This document shows positions 1 to 5,299 of a stretch of 5,299 nucleotides of DNA, one piece after another. The DNA comes from Comamonadaceae bacterium (GTDB lineage Bacteria > Pseudomonadota > Gammaproteobacteria > Burkholderiales > Burkholderiaceae_C). The position numbers were made by a program, and so were the translations under genes. The stretch covers positions 1 through 5,299 of the forward strand of contig CANCDA010000176.1 of the NCBI GenBank assembly GCA_947374705.1, given 5' to 3'. The notes under the pieces are model-generated. The model was not told the DNA's origin and made no database searches. It was given only the letters and a program-made list of their open reading frames with translations. Numbering within the stretch: the stretch's first letter is position 1; each line of letters begins with the position of its first letter.

Positions 1-56
1 TGGAATCGGCAGCACGATCACAGGGAATCGCACCGCCGGTAGATCAAAGTGCCACC
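1..56. other. Left-edge stretch with no assignable gene
   Basis: These 56 bases lie downstream of the cytochrome/propeller stop codon. No hairpin plus T-run terminator is seen. On the minus strand one frame stays open to the edge, and from a possible GTG it would read MRFPVIVLPIP, but there is no well-placed ribosome binding site. It could be the start of the next minus-strand gene or plain spacer. Confidence 0.3.
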
Positions 57-2213
57 TCAGTGCGCCAACGGGTTGGGCCTAAGTTGGAAATGCGCGGCCA
101 AGGGCTTGGTGCCTTTGCCACCTTCAATCAGCCAAGGTGTGCGGTCGCCGTTGGCGGCCCACAAGCCACGGCCCTTCCAGCCCGCATTGGGGTCATCAAT
201 GCGGCCGTCAAAACCCTTGGCATAGAAACCCAGGGGGTAGGGCACCCGCAGGGAGACCATCTTGCCGTCTTTGTTCAGCGCGACCAAGCCGTCCATCAAG
301 TTGGCGGTGGACATGGGGATGTCGTCACCCAGGCCAAAGGTGTTGTGCTGATCCACCCACGAGTAGTAGCTTGACTCGGCGCTGTTCTTGCCAATGCCCT
401 TGAAGCCTGGGCCTGGGTACTGGTGGAAGGCCCAGCCCTCAGGGCAATGGTTGCCTGTTGCTGTGGGGCCGTTGAGCGGGCCTTTGCACAAGCGGCGGTC
501 GAACACACCCATGTGGCCGCTTGCCAGCGACACCCACACGCGGCCCTGCTTGTCGATGTCGCCACCGCGCGGGCCAAAGCCGGGCAGCGGCACGTTGTAC
601 ATCTCAGAGAGCGACTTGTGCGGGTTCTTGGTTGGATCGACGCGAACAATAGCGCCTGGGTTGCCGCGCAGCGTGCCCCACACCGAGCCATCCACCGGGC
701 TTGGCATGACCGCGTAGAAAGTCGCGCCGATGCGCATGTCCTTGCCAGCTTCCTGTGGCTTGCCGGGTTCGGTGTATTCGTCGCGCTGACCATTGCCATT
801 GGTGTCCAACACCAGTGAAGTCCAGCCCTGAGACTTCTCGATGTCGCCGGTCTCATCCAGCATCTTGGTGTTGATCCAGCCGACATTGCCACCGCCACCG
901 CCCGTGCTGGCCCAGACCGTCTCGTTGGCGTCATAGCCAAACTGCAGGTGGTGCGAGCCAAAGCAGGTCTGGTACGCGGTGTATTTGCCCGTTTTGGGGT
1001 CGTACATGGTCACGCGGCGGTTGGTGCTATTGAGGGGAAATTCAACGGCAGAAGGGTGGCTCGATCCTTTTTTGCAGAAGTCGGGGTTATCTGGTTTGTG
1101 ACCTGTGGCCGCAAGCCATACGCGGCCCTGGCGATCGATCATGGAGTTGTGGTTGTTGGCGCGGCTGTCCCAGATGTTTTCTTCGCCCCAATAGGCCGAG
1201 GGCTGCAAGATCTCGACCGAGCCCGCGTTACCGGGGCCGAGTGCCAGCGGCATGTCCGGCGTGGTGGGCAGCACAAAATTGGTTGCCACGTTTTTGACAG
1301 GGTCCAGGATGGGCATGTCATTGCAAGCGTGTTCACACTGCCCATAGAGCGGCCCGTAGCCGTTGACCGTCGGGTAACGTCGGTCGGTGGAGATCAAGTC
1401 GTGCAGATATTGCTTGTCGTTGTGCCAGTCACGCAGCGTGACGACGATGTTGCGCTCGACGCCTTGAGGCCGCGTTGGCTTGGTGTGCGGCAACTCGCCC
1501 TTGGCCACGCGCTCAGTCCAGTTACCCAGGTACTTGAACGGCATACCGCCCAACTGACCCGCTGCGAGCAGCACCATGTTCTCGCCCGCTTGGCCCGACT
1601 GGATACGGCGAATCCAGGCCTCGGCGTGGCTTGATTTGCCTTCGAGGTGGTACTTCGGAATGGTGCGGGTTGAGAGCTGGCCTAACTGATGGCAGCCGAC
1701 ACAGCCGTTGTTCTTCATAACGTTGAGGTAGTCGGTGAGTTTGACGTTCGCCGGGGCGTCCTTGCTGCCAAACACCTTGGCATCGGGGATGTTCATCATC
1801 GAGTACCAATAGATCGCCGGGTAGTATTGCGCGGCGGCGGTCTCGTTCGGTGCAGGCACGGCCTTGAGGTTCAGCAGCTTGCCGGGCAGACTCTTGGTTT
1901 TGGGGGAATCAACCAGGCCATAGCCGCGCACCCACACATCGTAATTGGCCTTGGGCAGATCGGGGATCACGTAGCGCCCCTTCTCGTCGGTGACGACGAT
2001 GCGGATGAAGCGCACCGGCAGATCGCGCGTTTCCGCGATGACCCAGACACCCGCCTCAGGGCCCTTAGCGCCGGTGACCACACCGCCAATGTCATCGCTG
2101 TCGATGGCCACTTTGGCGCTCTGACTCTGTTGTGCCAGTAGCGATGTCGGCGCCAACAAACCCATGGCAGCAATGCCGATGGCTGTGACGCCAGCTAAGA
2201 AAATCTTTCGCAT
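57..2213 (-). CDS. Exported carboxypeptidase-regulatory-like / mono-haem cytochrome c / beta-propeller protein
   Basis: Predicted 718-aa secreted, probably periplasmic protein of unknown precise function. Residues 1-28 form a signal peptide (MRK, hydrophobic core, SLLAQQ). Residues 38-98 resemble a carboxypeptidase-regulatory-like beta-sandwich (GGVVTG, TDEKGRYVIPDLP). A cytochrome c-like segment follows, with haem-binding CVGCH at 171-175, a possible axial Met in GGMPF (Met224), and a helix-like KYLGNWTERVAKGELP. From about 275 to the C-terminus it looks like a beta-propeller of the streptogramin-lyase/NHL type: IDRQGRVWLA (359-368) and IDKQGRVWVS (553-562) are near-copies, with DANETVWAST and DGSVWGTL between them. 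A loop with Asp470, Asn472, Asn474, Gly475, Asp478 and Glu479 resembles an EF-hand/dockerin calcium loop. The ATG at 2213 is preferred because GGAG lies 8 bases upstream and the signal peptide starts there; a start at 2279 would translate through the likely promoter. It is divergent from glcD. A redox or sensor role is inference; lyase activity is not shown. Confidence 0.85.
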   Translation of the reverse strand: MRKIFLAGVTAIGIAAMGLLAPTSLLAQQSQSAKVAIDSDDIGGVVTGAKGPEAGVWVIAETRDLPVRFIRIVVTDEKGRYVIPDLPKANYDVWVRGYGLVDSPKTKSLPGKLLNLKAVPAPNETAAAQYYPAIYWYSMMNIPDAKVFGSKDAPANVKLTDYLNVMKNNGCVGCHQLGQLSTRTIPKYHLEGKSSHAEAWIRRIQSGQAGENMVLLAAGQLGGMPFKYLGNWTERVAKGELPHTKPTRPQGVERNIVVTLRDWHNDKQYLHDLISTDRRYPTVNGYGPLYGQCEHACNDMPILDPVKNVATNFVLPTTPDMPLALGPGNAGSVEILQPSAYWGEENIWDSRANNHNSMIDRQGRVWLAATGHKPDNPDFCKKGSSHPSAVEFPLNSTNRRVTMYDPKTGKYTAYQTCFGSHHLQFGYDANETVWASTGGGGGNVGWINTKMLDETGDIEKSQGWTSLVLDTNGNGQRDEYTEPGKPQEAGKDMRIGATFYAVMPSPVDGSVWGTLRGNPGAIVRVDPTKNPHKSLSEMYNVPLPGFGPRGGDIDKQGRVWVSLASGHMGVFDRRLCKGPLNGPTATGNHCPEGWAFHQYPGPGFKGIGKNSAESSYYSWVDQHNTFGLGDDIPMSTANLMDGLVALNKDGKMVSLRVPYPLGFYAKGFDGRIDDPNAGWKGRGLWAANGDRTPWLIEGGKGTKPLAAHFQLRPNPLAH

Positions 2214-2221
2214 TGTCATTT

Positions 2222-2225
2222 CTCC
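2222..2225 (-). promoter_or_regulatory. Ribosome binding site fixing the start of the cytochrome/propeller gene
   Basis: Read on the minus strand, GGAG lies 8 bases before the ATG at 2213. The in-frame ATG two codons earlier (2219) is only 2 bases from GGAG, too close for good initiation. The site therefore selects 2213 as the start. Confidence 0.7.
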
Positions 2226-2252
2226 GGTGGGGTGGATGAACTTGATGAAAAA

Positions 2253-2258
2253 ATTATA
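2253..2258 (-). promoter_or_regulatory. Probable -10 element for the cytochrome/propeller gene
   Basis: The minus strand reads a perfect TATAAT here, in a short AT-rich patch inside GC-rich DNA. Transcription would begin near 2246 and give a leader of roughly 33 bases before the ATG at 2213. No good TTGACA-like -35 is visible at 16-19 bp spacing (the hexamers there read GTGTGC or similar), so the promoter may need an activator. The same patch reads TATACT on the plus strand (2255-2260), which could serve as a -10 for glcD, but no matching -35 was found for it either. Confidence 0.45.
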
Positions 2259-2262
2259 CTTA

Positions 2263-2276
2263 CGCGGTATGCCGCG
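2263..2276. promoter_or_regulatory. Small inverted repeat in the divergent promoter region (possible operator)
   Basis: CGCGG, four bases (TATG), then CCGCG form a perfect 5-bp inverted repeat. It sits immediately upstream of the minus-strand TATAAT, between the -10 and where a -35 would lie, and 34 bases before the glcD start. The position suits a regulator acting on both divergent genes. GC-rich short palindromes are common by chance in this base composition, so confidence is low. Confidence 0.25.
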
Positions 2277-2309
2277 CACACCTAGCTTTAACCCTTAGCC
2301 TGAGACTCC

Positions 2310-3812
2310 ATGAACGCCCCTACCACTGTCCCTCAAGCTGAGGCATTGAGCCGCAGCACTCGCCAAGCGCAAGTGGTTGCCGCCCTGCAAGCCGTGCTGC
2401 CCGCTCATGCCCTGCTGTGGCACAACGAAGACACCACGCCCTATGAGTGCGATGGCCTCACCGCTTACCGCCAGCGCCCGCTGGTGGTGGCGCTGCCCGA
2501 GACCGAGGCGCAGGTACAAGCCGTGCTCAAGACCTGCCACGCCCTGAGCGTGCCGGTGGTGGCGCGCGGCGCAGGTACGGGCTTATCGGGCGGAGCCATG
2601 CCGCATGCGCTGGGCGTGACGCTCAGCTTGGCCAAGTTCAACCGCATTCTCAAGGTGGATGCCATCAGCCGCACGGCGGTGGTGCAAGCCGGGGTGCGCA
2701 ACCTGGCCATCAGCGAGGCCGCGGCCCCCTACGGCCTGTATTACGCGCCCGACCCGTCGAGCCAGATCGCCTGCACCATTGGCGGCAACGTGGCCGAGAA
2801 CTCGGGCGGCGTGCACTGCCTGAAGTACGGCATGACGGTGCACAACGTGCTCAAGGTGCGTGGTTTCACGGTAGAAGGTGAGCCGATTGAGTTCGGCAGC
2901 GATGCGCTGGACGCCTCGGGCTATGACTTGCTCAGCGTCTTCATCGGCTCCGAGGGCATGCTGGCCATCACGCTGGAAGTCACCGTCAAGCTCGTGCCCA
3001 AGCCCATGCTGGCGCGCTGCATCATGGCCAGCTTTGACGACCTGCGAAAAGCGGGCGATGCGGTGGCCGCCGTGATTGCGGCGGGCATCATCCCCGCCGG
3101 GTTGGAGATGATGGACAAGCCCATGACCGCCGCCGTAGAAGCCTTTGTGCACGCGGGCTACGACCTGGACGCCGCCGCCATTTTGCTGTGCGAGAGTGAC
3201 GGTACTCCGGAAGAAGTCGAGGAAGAAATTGGCCGCATGACAGCGGTTCTGAACAGCGCCGGGGCCACCGCCATTGCCGTGAGCCGTGACGAGGCCGAGC
3301 GCTTGAAGTTCTGGAGTGGCCGTAAAAATGCCTTCCCCGCCAGTGGCCGCCTGGCCCCCGACTACATGTGCATGGACTCCACCATCCCGCGCCGCCGCTT
3401 GGCCGACATCCTGCTGGCGATTGGCGAGATGGAGAAAAAATACGGGCTCAATTGCTGCAATGTCTTTCACGCGGGTGACGGCAACCTGCACCCCTTGATT
3501 TTGTTCGACGCCAACGACCCAGACCAGTTGCACCGCTGCGAACTCTTCGGCGCCGACATTCTGGAAACCAGCGTGGCCATGGGCGGCACGGTCACGGGTG
3601 AGCACGGTGTGGGCGTGGAAAAACTCAACTCCATGTGCGTGCAGTTCTCTGCCGCTGAAAACGAGCAGATGCTCGGCGTCAAACGCGCATTTGACCCGTT
3701 CAGTTTGCTCAATCCCGGCAAGGTCATCCCGACGCTGAACCGCTGCGCCGAGTACGGCAAGATGCTGGTGCGCGGCGGGCAGATTGCGCACCCGGATTTA
3801 CCCCGGTTCTGA
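2310..3812 (+). CDS. glcD: Glycolate oxidase FAD-binding subunit GlcD
   Basis: A 500-aa FAD-linked oxidase of the GlcD/D-2-hydroxyacid dehydrogenase family. In E. coli GlcD works with GlcE and GlcF to oxidise glycolate to glyoxylate and pass electrons to the respiratory chain. The N-terminal FAD-binding (PCMH-type) domain covers about 45-230, with PYECDGL (44-50), RGAGTGLSGG (86-95), PDPSS (147-151) and GGNVAENSGGVHCLKYG (158-174). The C-terminal FAD-oxidase domain includes LEMMD (265-269), FWSGRKNAFP (334-343), HAGDGNLHP (387-395), GEHGVG (430-435) and LNPGK (467-471); the His and Glu residues of the last blocks are typical metal/substrate ligands. The length and the C-terminal IPTLNRCAEYGKM block match E. 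coli GlcD (499 aa) as I recall it, which favours true GlcD over a generic lactate dehydrogenase. No signal peptide is seen, so it is cytoplasmic or on the inner face of the membrane. The start ATG has only a weak GAG 5 bases upstream. It is the first gene of a run with lrgA and lrgB; glcE and glcF do not follow. Confidence 0.92.
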   Translation: MNAPTTVPQAEALSRSTRQAQVVAALQAVLPAHALLWHNEDTTPYECDGLTAYRQRPLVVALPETEAQVQAVLKTCHALSVPVVARGAGTGLSGGAMPHALGVTLSLAKFNRILKVDAISRTAVVQAGVRNLAISEAAAPYGLYYAPDPSSQIACTIGGNVAENSGGVHCLKYGMTVHNVLKVRGFTVEGEPIEFGSDALDASGYDLLSVFIGSEGMLAITLEVTVKLVPKPMLARCIMASFDDLRKAGDAVAAVIAAGIIPAGLEMMDKPMTAAVEAFVHAGYDLDAAAILLCESDGTPEEVEEEIGRMTAVLNSAGATAIAVSRDEAERLKFWSGRKNAFPASGRLAPDYMCMDSTIPRRRLADILLAIGEMEKKYGLNCCNVFHAGDGNLHPLILFDANDPDQLHRCELFGADILETSVAMGGTVTGEHGVGVEKLNSMCVQFSAAENEQMLGVKRAFDPFSLLNPGKVIPTLNRCAEYGKMLVRGGQIAHPDLPRF

Positions 3813-3817
3813 CCCGG

Positions 3818-4159
3818 ATGAACGGCTTGCGCGGCTTTGCCTGGTTGCTGGCCCTGCAATCGGCCGGTGAGCTGTTGGCACGCGGGCTGCACTTGCCCTT
3901 TCCCGGCCCGGTGGTGGGCATGGTGCTCTTGCTGGCTGCGCTGAACTTTGCCCTCGTGCGCGAGCCGGTGGCGGCCTGTGCCGAGTTTTTGCTGGCCCAT
4001 TTGTCACTCTTGTTCGTGCCTGTGGGCGTGGGGGTGATGACGCACTTGGGCTTGCTCAGCGAGCACGGCTGGCGCATCCTGCTGGTAATCGTGCTGTCCA
4101 CCTGGATCGGTCTGGCCGTCACCGCGCTGGTCTTGCGCGCCGCGTGGCGGGGGCGCTGA
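3818..4159 (+). CDS. lrgA: CidA/LrgA family membrane protein (probable small transporter subunit)
   Basis: A 113-aa, very hydrophobic protein of the CidA/LrgA (YohJ) family. Four membrane segments are likely at about 5-23, 30-47, 57-75 and 86-107. Two family signatures are clear: PFPGPVVGMVLLL (27-39) and HLSLLFVPVGVGVM (61-74). It is a few residues shorter at the N-terminus than E. coli YohJ as I recall it, but no other ATG, GTG or TTG lies in frame just upstream. The ATG comes 5 bases after the glcD stop and has no convincing Shine-Dalgarno sequence, which suggests translational coupling to glcD. Such proteins pair with LrgB partners. In staphylococci they are described as holin-like; in plants the fused homologue PLGG1 carries glycolate and glycerate. 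With glcD directly upstream, a role in glycolate or related 2-hydroxyacid transport is the better inference. Confidence 0.88.
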   Translation: MNGLRGFAWLLALQSAGELLARGLHLPFPGPVVGMVLLLAALNFALVREPVAACAEFLLAHLSLLFVPVGVGVMTHLGLLSEHGWRILLVIVLSTWIGLAVTALVLRAAWRGR

Positions 4160-4161
4160 GC

Positions 4162-4887
4162 ATGGCCAATTTTGTTGAACTTTGGGTTTACCTCTCCAGC
4201 ACGCCCTTGTTTGGGCTGACGGCGACCCTGGTGGTGTATGTGCTGGCGCACGCCACGTACCTGCGGTTGGGTCAAGCGCCCTGGGCCAACCCGGTGTTGT
4301 GGAGCGTGGTGCTCATTGCCAGCGTGCTGCTACTCACGCAAGTAACTTACCCCACTTATTTTTCGGGCGCGCAATTCATCCACTTTCTGCTCGGGCCCGC
4401 CGTGGTGGCGCTGGCCTGGCCGCTGTGGCAGCGCCGGGTGGAACTGCGCCAACGTTGGGCTCCTGTGCTGTTGGCTGCGTTGGCCGGAGGGGCTGCGTCT
4501 GCGACATCGGCGCTGGCCTTGGGCTGGGCCGTGGGCCTGCCCACCGACGTGCTGCTGTCCCTGGCCTCCAAATCCGTCACCGCGCCGGTGGCCATGGGCA
4601 TTGCTGAAAAAATTGGCGGCATTCCGGCGCTGGCCGCCGTGTTTGCCGTGCTCACTGGCATCGTGGGCGCATTGAGCGGCAAGTACCTGTTTGATCTGCT
4701 GCGCATCTCCACCGTGCCAGAGGGCTGGATGGCACGCGGCTTTGCCCTGGGCACCACCTCGCACGGCCTGGGTGCGGCGCGCGCCATGCAGGTGGATGCG
4801 GACGCCGGGGCTTACGCCGGGCTGGCCTTGGGCTTGCAAGTGGTACTTGCCTCGCTGCTAATACCGTTGGTGTTTCGCTGGTTTTAA
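4162..4887 (+). CDS. lrgB: CidB/LrgB family membrane protein (probable main transporter subunit)
   Basis: A 241-aa polytopic inner-membrane protein of the CidB/LrgB (YohK) family. Family blocks are in the expected order: YPTYFSGAQ (63-71), LGPAVVALAWPLW (77-89), ASKSVTAPVAMGIAEKIGGIPAL (135-157, the most conserved region), TGIVGALSG (165-173) and ARGFALGTTSHGLGAAR (191-207). The length is close to the usual 230 or so. I chose the ATG at 4162, two bases after the lrgA stop, because a G-run at 4149-4153 lies 8 bases upstream and the protein starts as relatives do; a GTG at 4144 overlapping lrgA would add six residues. With LrgA it should form the same two-part membrane system that is fused in plant PLGG1. 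Position after glcD suggests import or exchange of glycolate; murein hydrolase control is the alternative annotation but has no support from neighbours. Confidence 0.92.
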   Translation: MANFVELWVYLSSTPLFGLTATLVVYVLAHATYLRLGQAPWANPVLWSVVLIASVLLLTQVTYPTYFSGAQFIHFLLGPAVVALAWPLWQRRVELRQRWAPVLLAALAGGAASATSALALGWAVGLPTDVLLSLASKSVTAPVAMGIAEKIGGIPALAAVFAVLTGIVGALSGKYLFDLLRISTVPEGWMARGFALGTTSHGLGAARAMQVDADAGAYAGLALGLQVVLASLLIPLVFRWF

Positions 4888-4905
4888 ACTGATTTTTCAA
4901 TCATT

Positions 4906-4909
4906 GGAG
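4906..4909 (+). promoter_or_regulatory. Ribosome binding site of the Bug/TctC gene
   Basis: GGAG lies 7 bases before the ATG at 4917, the strongest Shine-Dalgarno match on the plus strand in this window. The gene therefore has independent initiation rather than coupling to lrgB. The 29-base gap holds no clear promoter and no convincing terminator, so read-through from lrgB is possible. Confidence 0.65.
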
Positions 4910-4916
4910 TTTCCCC

Positions 4917-5299
4917 ATGGCTCACTCATTCCTGCGTGTCTTCGCGCTCAGCCTTTGTTTCATCGCTGGCCTGGCCCAAGCGCAGAGTCCCACCATCAAA
5001 CTCATGGTGGGCTTTCCGCCTGGCGGCGGCACCGATGCGATTGCCCGTCTGCTGGCCGAGCATTTGAAAGACCAGCTCGGCAACCCCGTGATCGTTGAGA
5101 ACCGCGCCGGTGCGGGTGGCCAGATCGCCGCACAAGCGTTGAAGGCCGCGCCCGCCGATGGCACCACCTTTTTCCTCTCACACGACCACACCATTTCCAT
5201 CTTGCCCCTGGTGGTGAAGAACCCCGGCTTCGATCCGGCGCGTGACTTTGCGGCGGTGGCGGGCTTTGCCACTTTCGTCAACGCCTTTGCCGTCTCCGG
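4917..5299 (+). CDS. Bug/TctC family periplasmic solute-binding protein (3' end beyond window)
   Basis: The first 127 codons of a tripartite tricarboxylate transporter substrate-binding protein (Bug family); full-length members are about 320 aa, so roughly 60 percent is missing. Residues 1-22 form a signal peptide (hydrophobic core, then GLAQA before QSPTIKL). The mature start shows family marks: IKLMVGFPPGGGTDAIARLLAEHL (27-50), with the glycine-rich ligand loop at 33-38, then VIVENRAGAGGQIAAQAL (58-75), PADGTTF (79-85) and FDPARDF (105-111). These proteins bind small carboxylates in the periplasm and hand them to TctA/TctB membrane subunits, but many are encoded alone. The ligand cannot be read from the sequence. 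Being next to glcD-lrgAB hints at a hydroxy- or dicarboxylate, but in betaproteobacteria orphan Bug genes occur beside many catabolic genes. Confidence 0.9.
   Translation, partial: MAHSFLRVFALSLCFIAGLAQAQSPTIKLMVGFPPGGGTDAIARLLAEHLKDQLGNPVIVENRAGAGGQIAAQALKAAPADGTTFFLSHDHTISILPLVVKNPGFDPARDFAAVAGFATFVNAFAVS

Noticed and set aside
948..1634. A 228-codon open frame on the plus strand opposite the cytochrome/propeller gene
   Set aside because: Antisense to a gene with clear motifs, no ribosome binding site or recognisable domain, and the typical look of a GC-rich shadow frame.
2235..2249. Direct repeat GATGAA, 9 bases apart, in the leader of the cytochrome/propeller gene
   Set aside because: Two 6-base copies in a short AT-richer stretch are too little to claim a binding site.
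2583..3791. A 402-codon open frame on the minus strand opposite glcD
   Set aside because: It is fully antisense to a well-supported glcD. The product is His/Gly/Ala/Val-rich with no recognisable domain, as expected from the complement of GC-biased codons.
3790..3817. Repeated CCCGG units at the glcD-lrgA junction
   Set aside because: They fall mostly within the glcD C-terminal codons, are irregularly spaced and form no clear hairpin; a chance effect of GC-rich codons is enough.
4330..4839. A 169-codon open frame on the minus strand opposite lrgB
   Set aside because: Gln/His/Gly-rich low-complexity product, entirely within the conserved lrgB coding region.
4890..4903. TGATT-TTTC-AATCA inverted repeat in the gap after lrgB, considered as a terminator
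   Set aside because: The 5-bp stem is almost all A/T and no T-run follows it, so it would be too weak to end transcription.

Overview
The window looks like part of a GC-rich betaproteobacterial chromosome, probably Burkholderiales and perhaps Comamonadaceae. The reasons are the strong G/C third-position bias, the GlcD-type flavoprotein, and the start of a Bug/TctC periplasmic binding protein, a family that is greatly expanded in that group. This placement is an inference from gene content and composition. I see no rRNA, tRNA, CRISPR array, insertion sequence or attachment site.

Layout: (1) Minus strand, 2213 down to 57: an exported three-part protein with a carboxypeptidase-regulatory-like beta domain, a mono-haem cytochrome c-like segment (CVGCH) and a C-terminal beta-propeller of the streptogramin-lyase/NHL type. 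(2) 2214-2309: a 96-bp divergent intergenic region with a perfect TATAAT on the minus strand and a small GC-rich inverted repeat just upstream of it. (3) Plus strand, 2310-4887: three tightly packed genes, namely glcD (glycolate oxidase FAD subunit), a CidA/LrgA-family membrane protein and a CidB/LrgB-family membrane protein, with gaps of 5 and 2 bases. (4) After a 29-base gap with its own good ribosome binding site, the first 127 codons of a Bug/TctC solute-binding protein run off the right edge.

The most interesting reading is functional. LrgA/LrgB proteins are often annotated as holin/antiholin-like, but the plant plastid relative PLGG1, an LrgA-LrgB fusion, is a glycolate/glycerate transporter, and bacterial members have been linked to pyruvate transport. 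Here the pair sits in what looks like one transcript with the glycolate-oxidising flavoprotein. The simplest hypothesis is a glycolate (or related 2-hydroxyacid) transport-and-oxidation unit, with LrgAB in the role that the permease GlcA has in E. coli. glcE and glcF do not follow glcD, so the electron-transfer subunits must be elsewhere or replaced. The divergent cytochrome/propeller gene and the downstream Bug protein may belong to the same carboxylate-utilisation neighbourhood, but the sequence alone does not prove this.
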